This document shows positions 36,115-42,677 of a stretch of DNA of 42,677 bases, one piece after another; position 1 is the first letter of the stretch, and every line of letters begins with the position of its first letter. A program made the translations under genes and the position numbers. The DNA comes from Proteobacteria bacterium bin106. Lineage in GTDB: Bacteria; Bdellovibrionota_B; Oligoflexia; Oligoflexales; Bin106. The notes under the pieces are model-generated. The model was not told where the DNA came from and did no database searches. It saw nothing but the letters and a program-made list of their open reading frames with translations. The stretch spans positions 1 through 42,677 of the forward strand of contig MPNI01000020.1 of the NCBI GenBank assembly GCA_002238945.1, read 5' to 3'.

Positions 36115-37539
36115 CTAGTTCATATACGAATTGTAAATGTCAATCCACTCTTTAATAACTTGACTGAGCATTTCGTGTGTTTCAAAATATTCTTCATCAA
36201 ATAATTTTTTGTCTGCTTTGGTCTGGGACAAAAATTTTAAAAATTCATCCCAATTTTTTGAACTAGATCCTTCTTTACTTAATGTGTAAGAATAAATATC
36301 GGCAAGAAAATCTGAAATTTTACTTCTAGATATTTGAGTTTTATCTGAAAAATATTGAGAATACAATAATCCAAAAACTGTATTTTTTTGATTATATAAA
36401 TCTATTAATTTTTCATATTTATTTTGATATTCTTTATCTATAATATCTAAACCTATAATTGATGCAAACGTATTATCATTTAAAAAGTTTATTAAACTCT
36501 TACGATCACTTTCACTTACTACAATAGGCGTATATTCAAGATCCTTTATCATTTTAAAATAATTATTTTCTAAAGCTTTAGTATTTTTTTGTTTCTTTTT
36601 CTCAACTACCTTTTTTAAAGCAGCTAGAGAACGTGCTGCTTTTGCTCCAAAACTTTCGTTGATATAATTGAGGTCAATAAATACCGTAAAATTCTTTTTT
36701 TCTTGATCGCCTGGAAGATTCCATACACCTTCTCTAAAATGGAAATAGTAGGCCTCAAGAGCTTCTTCTAAAAAAACAGGAAGACTTTGTCGACTTTGTT
36801 TAATTGTTTCAAAAATGTAGCTAAGCACTTCTTCAGAAAAGTAAAGATGGACATTATATTTTTCAAAAAAAGCTTGTTTGTACTTCTCTATGGCTTGTTC
36901 AAAAGACATATTTTCAACAACAGAAAGATTTGAAAGTCCGGGAAAATTTTGAAAAGAAAAATCATCTTTTTCTTCAGAATCCTCTTTATAAATATCAAGG
37001 CCTAAGAGTTTATGATCTTTAGAAAAATGAGCAGAATCCATAGAAACTTCTTCTAAAGAAGATGCTGTTTCCTGAGAGGTTATGGCATCATTATGATGTG
37101 ATTCTGATAAAAAAACACTTTCTATATTGTGTGTTATTGTCTTAGATTTCGTAAAGATATATCCCATAATACCGCCTGCAGAGATAAAAGCTCCTAAAAG
37201 CCTTCCAGATATCCTTAACCGAAAAAAACCTGAAGCTTTAGAAACAACACCATATCCGCCGCCAAGGAGTACGCCAAAAAGAGCTGCTTGATGCATAACT
37301 AAATTCTCTTGATAACACCGTATGATTGTATTCTTACTTACTATGCTTGATGTATTTTCAGAACAAAACACATCTTCTATGGATGTTTCTGTTAAGTGAT
37401 TATCCAACCATAAACTATTTGTGATTTGCAAAGATTTTGCATCTAAATCATCTACTTGATCGGTATTAGCATAAGAAAAAAGAGTAAAAGCATTCCATAA
37501 TATACTACTTATAACTATCATCATGATGTTTTTTATCAT
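36115..37539 (-). CDS. Secreted or membrane-associated protein of unknown function
   Basis: The product is about 474 aa. The ATG at 37539 has AAGG 10 nt upstream and begins a signal peptide (about 1-25, ending LFSYA). An earlier in-frame start at 37581 only adds a VKVKVKG stretch coded by a 6-bp repeat. Residues about 80-140 contain two glycine-containing hydrophobic segments (ALFGVLLGGGYGVV and LLGAFISAGGIMGYIF). A large, charged, mostly helical C-terminal domain follows (about 180-474). Two Cys near the N-terminus (DVFCSEN, IIRCYQ) may pair. Codon use is strongly AT-biased. No family was recognised. The helix-pair plan recalls the lipoprotein at 32680-33654, but there is no obvious sequence match. 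Confidence 0.65.
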   Translation of the reverse strand: MIKNIMMIVISSILWNAFTLFSYANTDQVDDLDAKSLQITNSLWLDNHLTETSIEDVFCSENTSSIVSKNTIIRCYQENLVMHQAALFGVLLGGGYGVVSKASGFFRLRISGRLLGAFISAGGIMGYIFTKSKTITHNIESVFLSESHHNDAITSQETASSLEEVSMDSAHFSKDHKLLGLDIYKEDSEEKDDFSFQNFPGLSNLSVVENMSFEQAIEKYKQAFFEKYNVHLYFSEEVLSYIFETIKQSRQSLPVFLEEALEAYYFHFREGVWNLPGDQEKKNFTVFIDLNYINESFGAKAARSLAALKKVVEKKKQKNTKALENNYFKMIKDLEYTPIVVSESDRKSLINFLNDNTFASIIGLDIIDKEYQNKYEKLIDLYNQKNTVFGLLYSQYFSDKTQISRSKISDFLADIYSYTLSKEGSSSKNWDEFLKFLSQTKADKKLFDEEYFETHEMLSQVIKEWIDIYNSYMN

Positions 37540-37589
37540 TATAAACATACCTTTAACTTTAACTTTAACTTCATCTATCAACTATTTAA

Positions 37590-37631
37590 TGTTACCCACA
37601 ACGTATTGGGTGCAATACAAATAGATAAAAT
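37590..37631 (+). mobile_element. Solo relic end of the IS3-family element
   Basis: TGTTACCCACAA here is identical to the first 12 nt of the IS end at 2240 (minus strand). The match continues with TGG at the same offset and AGATAAAAT after a 3-nt shift, roughly 28 of 40 positions. No transposase follows, so it is a decayed or truncated copy, or a short nonautonomous end. Confidence 0.55.
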
Positions 37632-37675
37632 AACTTGCAGTCATTAGATTACATTCACAAACACAAAACACATTA

Positions 37676-37702
37676 CCATCATTGTATAAAAAACAATGAT
37701 GG
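37676..37702 (-). terminator. Probable terminator of the cca-type gene
   Basis: ccatcattgt (37676-37685) pairs perfectly with acaatgatgg (37693-37702) around a 7-nt loop, about 90 nt after the stop at 37789. The minus-strand sequence after the stem is T-rich (TAATGTGTTTTGTG) but not a clean U-run. Confidence 0.55.
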
Positions 37703-37788
37703 CAACAATATAGACATCATCGAGGAGTTAAGTCAACACTTATATATTTTACATCTGCTCATACGTTGAAATGGTAAAGTTAGAAAGA

Positions 37789-39219
37789 TCAAGAATCACA
37801 AAATTCTCGCCTAATCCGCTCCAGGGCATCTTTGCGCTCACTTACCTCTCCAAGCCACTGTAGCTGTTGGGCTCGCACTAAAGCTTTACCTAAAATTTTG
37901 CCCTTAAGTTGGAGTTGATTCATAAGGTCTGATGGGGTAAGCAATGGTTTGGCACGACGAAGATGACCCGATTTTAGCTCTCTTTGAAACACGTGCAACA
38001 AGCTTTTTAAAGCATGTTGCAAGCGCTGCTGAGATGATAAAGACAGCGATATTTTTTTAATGAACTGATTATACCACTTTTCGATTCCTTCCACCACTAC
38101 CTTTAAAGAAGCCGCATCACGAGTAACATCTCTAAGAACAGGATGATGATCCATACGAGAAAGAAGATGAAAAGCTTGGCATATTCTTTTGGATTCAGTT
38201 GTATTGTGATTTTGAAATATTACATCTGTCCATATTTCTGCTTGTTTTGCTATGAGTTGTGAGCATTTCATGTCTTTAAACCAGCGCTCAATACCTTTGC
38301 TATTAAGATCAAAACACACATACAAACACAACACTATACTCAATATGCCGTCATGTGCATCAACATCTGCTAAAACCAGAAAGCTCTGTACTAATAAGGT
38401 ATAAAGATCTGGATGATCTTTAGATAATAAAAGAGTGGGATCCATCATTTCTGCAGATTGTTGTAAAGAACTGTGAGTTCCTGCAAAAACTCCCAAAGAA
38501 AGAAACTTAGCAAAGAGATAGCTGCGTTTGGCATAAGAGTTCTGTTGTTGAGATGAAAAGATGGTCTTTTCACTTAAGCCACAAAAAATAGATTTTAGCT
38601 CAGAAAAGACTCTCTCTTTAGATAGTCCCCATAACCCTGATATATTACAGCCAATAGCCTCTAAAGCGTGAGGGTCTGCTACAAAATCAAAACGTATAGC
38701 AAAGCGAAAGAACCGCAATATCCGCACATAATCCTCAGTTATTCTTTGAACAGGATCTCCCACAAAACGCACATACCCTTGAGCGAGATCATCTCTGCCG
38801 CCATAGTAGTCATAAACACGACCACGCAGATCTTGATAAAGAGCATTCATGGTAAAATCACGTCGTGCTGCATCCTGCCGAAAAGAACGACCAAACTTCA
38901 CTTCAGCGCGTCTGCCATCACATATCAGATCTTCTCTCAGAGTGGTTACCTCTATACTCTCACCCTGATACACCACTGTTACTGTGCCAAAAGCTATGCC
39001 TGTGGGAATAACCTTTAAGCCATCCAATCGACCTTCTAATTCACGCAAGCGTTGTGGTCTCAAAGTGGTGGCAAGATCAAAGTCTTTAGGCCGTAAACCC
39101 AACAAACTATCACGCACACAACCACCAACCATCCTAACTTGTCCTCCTAAACTTTCGATGAGTTCCATCAAAGCCATAACAGGAGCGGTGCTAGCAAGAG
39201 AACATATAGAAGAAGACAT
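37789..39219 (-). CDS. cca: CCA tRNA nucleotidyltransferase / poly(A) polymerase family protein
   Basis: It adds CCA to tRNA 3' ends or poly(A) tails to RNA; both activities occur in this class II nucleotidyltransferase family. Motifs (numbered from the ATG at 39219): MVGGCVRDSLLG (about 30-41), metal-binding DFDLAT (Asp46, Asp48), RRDFTMNALYQD (about 119-130) and EDYVRILRFFRFAIRF (about 162-177). The 476-aa length suits a CCA-adding enzyme with body and tail domains. The bacterial poly(A) polymerase PcnB usually has a different C-terminus. The start is uncertain; GTG at 39249 or TTG at 39243 (AGGA 7 nt upstream) are in-frame alternatives. Confidence 0.88.
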   Translation of the reverse strand: MSSSICSLASTAPVMALMELIESLGGQVRMVGGCVRDSLLGLRPKDFDLATTLRPQRLRELEGRLDGLKVIPTGIAFGTVTVVYQGESIEVTTLREDLICDGRRAEVKFGRSFRQDAARRDFTMNALYQDLRGRVYDYYGGRDDLAQGYVRFVGDPVQRITEDYVRILRFFRFAIRFDFVADPHALEAIGCNISGLWGLSKERVFSELKSIFCGLSEKTIFSSQQQNSYAKRSYLFAKFLSLGVFAGTHSSLQQSAEMMDPTLLLSKDHPDLYTLLVQSFLVLADVDAHDGILSIVLCLYVCFDLNSKGIERWFKDMKCSQLIAKQAEIWTDVIFQNHNTTESKRICQAFHLLSRMDHHPVLRDVTRDAASLKVVVEGIEKWYNQFIKKISLSLSSQQRLQHALKSLLHVFQRELKSGHLRRAKPLLTPSDLMNQLQLKGKILGKALVRAQQLQWLGEVSERKDALERIRREFCDS

Positions 39220-39407
39220 ACAATTTTCCGATGAGGCATCCAATAACACTTCCTAAAAACATTTACTTCCTATTTACGCTTATGATACACTGACACATAG
39301 ACTCATGTTGTTTTGTTTTTTGTGATGGCTTTACCATCTGTCCATCTTGGTCAATTTATCATTTTTGCCACTTAATCTTTGTTACTTACTTAGAGGAGAA
39401 GTTATCT

Positions 39408-40037
39408 ATGTTTCCTGCAAAATCTGCTGCAAGAGCCAAACATAAAGCAACCAAAGACAATGCTCATGATGAGATTCAAAACGCCGCTAGTAAAACTGAT
39501 AGGAAAGCCGCTATGCAAAAACAAAAACTTAAGCTCAAAAAGAACATCAAAAAAAACAAAAGCCAGCTCAAAAGCTCCAATCACAGTTATGATGGTGTGA
39601 CTATTATTGCTGAAGGTTGCAATTTTGAAGGCAAACTGTATTGTCGAGGGGTATCACGTATTGGCGGCAAAGTAAATGGTGAGATTATCGCTGAAGGTAC
39701 ATTGATTATCGAAAAAGATGCTCATATTCTAGCAGATATCCAATCTCGAAACGTTGTCATACATGGTTTTGTTAAAGGAAAAATCTTAGCTTATAACAAA
39801 GCTGAATTACTCTCCACATCCCATTTAGAAGGAGCCATCATTACACCATCTCTTCTTGTGGAAGAAGGCACCACCATCAACGCTTCCATCTCTATGGATG
39901 TCAATCAAGTATCTGATTTTGATAGTGAGAAAAAACCTACTACCTCAGCAGAGCCCACTACACAAAATGTAGATGATGAAGAAAACAAAGTTGAAGTGCT
40001 CAAGAGACATAGTGAGTTCAGAAAGAAGCGCGGCTAA
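39408..40037 (+). CDS. Bactofilin cytoskeletal protein
   Basis: Bactofilins polymerise without nucleotide into filaments that shape cells and position proteins. The beta-helix core (about 63-165) shows the family pattern: VTIIAEGCNFEGKLYCRGVSRIGGKVNGEIIAEGTLIIEKDAHILADIQSRNVVIHGFVKGKI. A Lys-rich N-terminal tail (1-60), which may bind membrane or DNA, and an acidic C-terminal tail flank it. Length is 209 aa. AGGAG lies 9 nt upstream of the ATG. A RodZ-like gene follows on the same strand after 144 nt, grouping two cell-shape factors. Confidence 0.92.
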   Translation: MFPAKSAARAKHKATKDNAHDEIQNAASKTDRKAAMQKQKLKLKKNIKKNKSQLKSSNHSYDGVTIIAEGCNFEGKLYCRGVSRIGGKVNGEIIAEGTLIIEKDAHILADIQSRNVVIHGFVKGKILAYNKAELLSTSHLEGAIITPSLLVEEGTTINASISMDVNQVSDFDSEKKPTTSAEPTTQNVDDEENKVEVLKRHSEFRKKRG

Positions 40038-40181
40038 GCTATGAAGCTGGCTACTAACTATTGAGTAGGCAAACGAATAAACGGACAAACAAACAAAGAA
40101 CCATGTTACAAACATGTAAAGTACTTAGTGGATTTGATATTATGTATTGATGACTGTTACTTTCATTTTGGTTAACTCACC

Positions 40182-41480
40182 ATGACAACCAACACAAATA
40201 GACATACACATAAAGATAAAGGTAAAGATAAAGGTAAAGGTAAAGAAAACCATCAAAAAACACCTAACATCAGCCAACTAGCTCACAAAACTTCTCCCAT
40301 ATCTATGACTCCCAAAGAACAAGAGATGTGGGATCGGGCTCGTGTTATTATCAATACACCTGATGCAAAGCCACCTGTTGTATCATTGCAGGCATCATCT
40401 GCTGCAAGTGATGCAGGTAATACAGGCGATGAAAGTATAGAAGCTAAAGAAGCTATAGAGAACTGTCAAGAATCTGCCCAGGTTGATGTTTCTGCTGATA
40501 CCACAAATACAGACACAACCACAACTCACTTAAACTTAGAACCATCAACCACCGACAATCAGGATACATTAGAGACTGCAAACTCTTTAGAGAAAACAGC
40601 CTTATTTTCTCAGTGGTTAAACGAGCTCATAGACAACTCCTCTCTTAGTCGTGAAGATATATCCAAGACGACTAAAATCCCTCTCCAACATATTTATGCA
40701 CTCTGCAGCGGAGATATCTCTAAGTTGCCTTACAAGGCTTTAGCTCGTGGTTTTATGCAATCCATAGCCCCTTTGATCACTCCTTACCCAGAGCCATTAC
40801 TTGCCACTTATTGTGCTTGTTACAACTCTTCTCAAACGATGCTTGATCCTCTTAAGCCTGTGAGTCGACTTTACACCTATTCTTTCTCTAATTGGCTGAA
40901 ACACTCTCTTTTGCCATACCTTGGCTCAACCACACAACCTCTAAGAGGTCGATTGCGTGGCCCTTTTCTTTCTAAGATACCGCACAAGCCTCTCATGTTA
41001 GCTTTCTTAACACTGGCCATACTCACAAGCTTTATATATATTCGCTATATTCGTTCTCCATTAAACATACACGATAACTTCTCATCATCGTTTAGCACTC
41101 CACTGTTACCAGATCTAGGAGCAGTGCATTCATCATCACCAGAAACTGCAGAACCAGCTCTTGAAGAACCCATTCCAACAGACACGCTCACTCACATAGC
41201 AGCTGAAGACACAACAACCGCAAGCACGCAACCTGAGGTAGAACAAACTCTTCGTATGGAGGTGTATAAGCCTATGGAGATGATTCAAGTTCTCGATGGT
41301 AAGCGGTTACGTCGTTACCTCACAAAAGGTGAATACATCATCACTTTTAAAAAAAAGGCCCATCTTACTTTAGGCAATCTCACCTCACTTAAGTTGTGGT
41401 ATAACGGCAATGAAGTTGGCACATTAGGTAAAGCTAACGAGGTTAAAACGTTTAGCTTTATTAAGGCCCAAGATACCTAA
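40182..41480 (+). CDS. RodZ-like cell-shape protein (HTH, transmembrane helix, DUF4115)
   Basis: RodZ links MreB filaments to the elongation machinery. Domains: a long disordered N-terminus (1-138) starting with KDKGKG repeats; a Cro/C1-type helix-turn-helix (about 140-210, LFSQWLNELIDNSSLSREDISKTTKIPLQHIYALCSGDISKLPYKALARGF); one membrane helix (about 270-288); a Ser/Pro/Glu-rich periplasmic linker; and a C-terminal DUF4115 beta domain (about 355-428, LRRYLTKGEYIITFKKKAHLTLGNLTSLKLWYNGNEVG). The HTH of typical RodZ is at the very N-terminus; here it is displaced by about 138 residues. The bactofilin gene upstream supports a shape role. The ribosome site is weak. Confidence 0.85.
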   Translation: MTTNTNRHTHKDKGKDKGKGKENHQKTPNISQLAHKTSPISMTPKEQEMWDRARVIINTPDAKPPVVSLQASSAASDAGNTGDESIEAKEAIENCQESAQVDVSADTTNTDTTTTHLNLEPSTTDNQDTLETANSLEKTALFSQWLNELIDNSSLSREDISKTTKIPLQHIYALCSGDISKLPYKALARGFMQSIAPLITPYPEPLLATYCACYNSSQTMLDPLKPVSRLYTYSFSNWLKHSLLPYLGSTTQPLRGRLRGPFLSKIPHKPLMLAFLTLAILTSFIYIRYIRSPLNIHDNFSSSFSTPLLPDLGAVHSSSPETAEPALEEPIPTDTLTHIAAEDTTTASTQPEVEQTLRMEVYKPMEMIQVLDGKRLRRYLTKGEYIITFKKKAHLTLGNLTSLKLWYNGNEVGTLGKANEVKTFSFIKAQDT

Positions 41481-41503
41481 CACCTTTTTCAGATGATGAC
41501 TTT

Positions 41504-42382
41504 GTGCTCACATTTCACCATCAACAACAGCTCAAAGAGTGGCGCAAGACATCTTCTTGTGCACGCATTGCTTTTGTACCGACCATGGGATCTTTGCACC
41601 AAGGACATAGCCAGCTGATTAGCTACGCTCAAAGTCTTGCAGAAACCACCGTTGTATCGATTTATGTCAATCCACTGCAGTTTCATAAATCTCAAGACTT
41701 CGATCATTACCCTCGCCCTTTGCAAGAAGATCTTCATCTCTTATCATCTCTAGGAGTAGATGGAGTCTATATTCCATCGTCTCAAGATCCCATCACCCAC
41801 CCTCCTCTCGTGGATGTATCTTGTCCACAACTTGCTAAAGAACTATGCGGTAAGTACCGTCCTGGTCATTTCTCAGGGGTGTGTGTGATTATTTTGAAAT
41901 TTTTACATATCATCCAACCTAATTATCTGGTGATGGGGAAAAAAGATTTTCAACAGTATAAAATCATCGAGACCATGATCAACCATCTCCACATAGATGT
42001 TAACCTCACATCTTTGCCTACAGTAAGAGATAAAAATCAGTTAGCTTTAAGTTCACGACTGAAACGTCTATCAGAACAAGGCAAAAAAGCTGCTACAAAA
42101 ATCTTTCCAGCCCTAAAGATGTGCAAACAAGCTATCATCCAACAAGGGATCAAAGACACCACCCAGCTGCTCCATGTATTTAACCACCACATCGCAACCG
42201 CAAATATCCCTACCAAAGTGGAATACCTCAGCCTTAACCATATAGATTCTTTACAACCCGTAACTTTTTTACAACCCGTAACAACGGAAAACTTTCAAAA
42301 AGATAAAACAGCTCTTTTTGTATGTGTGCATATCGAAGAGATACGTCTCATAGATCACCTGCTGTTATCATCCTCAGAGTAA
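41504..42382 (+). CDS. panC: Pantothenate synthetase (pantoate-beta-alanine ligase)
   Basis: It joins pantoate and beta-alanine with ATP to make pantothenate, the coenzyme A precursor. Motifs: ATP-binding FVPTMGSLHQGH (about 24-35), VSIYVNPLQFHKSQDFDHYPR (about 51-71), GHFSGVCVIILKFLHIIQPN, GKKDFQQYKII (about 144-154) and the LALSSR loop (about 181-186). Length is 292 aa, near the family's 280. The start is a GTG at 41504, 24 nt after the RodZ-like stop; no in-frame ATG fits. An LQPVTF 18-bp duplication lies near the C-terminus (about 42247-42282). No other pantothenate gene is in the window. Confidence 0.95.
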   Translation: MLTFHHQQQLKEWRKTSSCARIAFVPTMGSLHQGHSQLISYAQSLAETTVVSIYVNPLQFHKSQDFDHYPRPLQEDLHLLSSLGVDGVYIPSSQDPITHPPLVDVSCPQLAKELCGKYRPGHFSGVCVIILKFLHIIQPNYLVMGKKDFQQYKIIETMINHLHIDVNLTSLPTVRDKNQLALSSRLKRLSEQGKKAATKIFPALKMCKQAIIQQGIKDTTQLLHVFNHHIATANIPTKVEYLSLNHIDSLQPVTFLQPVTTENFQKDKTALFVCVHIEEIRLIDHLLLSSSE

Positions 42383-42677
42383 ATTGGTCCTCATCATAAA
42401 AAGCAAAATCTTATTGCCTTGCGAAGCCACAGGGCGAGGAAAGACTCACCAAGCTAGTGCTTCAGGGAGATAGCTGATGAGCGCGACACAGTTTATACCT
42501 GTAAACTTTCTCTTTGAAGAGTGATATTAACTAGAGAAAGAACTGGGAATGATGGTAGCCATGGTCGTGCATGACTCCCATCACTGACGATAAAAACTTT
42601 CATACCCGCCATATTTCCATCAACAGCCTAAAAACATCAGAATACAAAAAGCCCTAACATCAATACCTCTTGCTAGA
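42383..42677. other. Region after panC, possible structured RNA
   Basis: No protein gene was recognised. Several short stems can form in order: GAAGC (42423-42427) with GCTTC (42459-42463), AGCTA (42452-42456) with TAGCT (42471-42475), GTTTA (42491-42495) with TAAAC (42502-42506), and CTTTCTCT (42506-42513) with AGAGAAAG (42533-42540). A further hairpin at about 42550-42590 uses GATGG/CCATC. The string GAGGAAAG recalls RNase P RNA, but the other conserved blocks are absent. It may be a 3' structure of panC or the leader of a gene beyond the edge. Confidence 0.3.

Noticed and set aside
34908-37539. Type I restriction system or toxin-antitoxin pair
   Set aside because: No methylase, specificity subunit or helicase is present, and the two genes converge rather than form an operon.
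42423-42480. RNase P RNA or hammerhead ribozyme
   Set aside because: GAGGAAAG and CTGATGAG strings occur, but the other conserved blocks of RNase P RNA and the pairing needed for a hammerhead stem II are absent.
42383-42677. Known riboswitch classes (c-di-GMP, cobalamin, TPP, SAM)
   Set aside because: None of their conserved core sequences could be found on either strand.
1-42677. tRNA or rRNA genes
   Set aside because: I scanned the spacers by eye for T-loop and anticodon-arm signatures and saw none; a tRNA search program would be decisive.

Overview
The window comes from a low-GC, Gram-negative (diderm) bacterium. Evidence for an outer membrane is a type IV pilus secretin (pilQ), several lipoproteins with clear lipoboxes, and a periplasmic DsbA-type protein. 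The pilM-N-O-P-Q order, the bactofilin next to a RodZ-like gene, the rho-rpmE-prfA-prmC block and the many private lipoproteins fit the former Deltaproteobacteria (Myxococcota/Bdellovibrionota-like lineages) best. That placement is inferred from gene content, not from a phylogeny.

Layout. 1-509 is the 5' part of a lipoprotein gene whose product runs into a long PPGG pentapeptide repeat and off the window edge. 883-2240 holds an IS3-family element whose transposase appears to lack its catalytic Glu. 2259-11105 (minus strand) is the pilus cluster pilM-pilN-pilO-pilP-pilQ followed by a lipoprotein and a helical-repeat protein. 11427-12377 is a cystathionine beta-synthase. 12483-15058 (minus) pairs a DsbA-type protein carrying two SurA-like modules with a lipoprotein made of six Cys-x12-Cys repeats. 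15609-17341 is purK-purE, then rpsO and pnp with a foldable leader between them. 20879-22134 has a HAMP-only membrane protein and a FlgM-like protein. 22187-23941 (minus) has a class IV PLP enzyme and a membrane protein. 24425-32386 is housekeeping: rimO, rho, rpmE, prfA, prmC and an AI-2E-type permease. 32680-37539 is an accessory stretch: two lipoproteins, a lone HsdR_N-like nuclease and a secreted protein of unknown function, the last two notably AT-rich, followed by a relic IS end. 37789-42382 returns to core genes: cca-type nucleotidyltransferase, bactofilin, rodZ-like and panC.

How the genes work together. PilM, PilN, PilO and PilP form the inner-membrane alignment complex that connects to the PilQ secretin. 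PurK and PurE carry out consecutive steps of purine synthesis. PrmC methylates the release factor encoded just upstream. Bactofilin and RodZ are both cell-shape cytoskeleton proteins. The Cys-repeat lipoprotein and the DsbA-like protein are a plausible substrate/oxidase pair (inference).

The strongest cross-cutting oddity is the number of short tandem repeats. Inside genes the unit is a multiple of 3 bp (9, 12, 15, 18, 30). Between genes units of 11, 13 and 14 bp also occur. This suggests frequent slippage filtered by reading frame. No tRNA, rRNA or CRISPR array was recognised.
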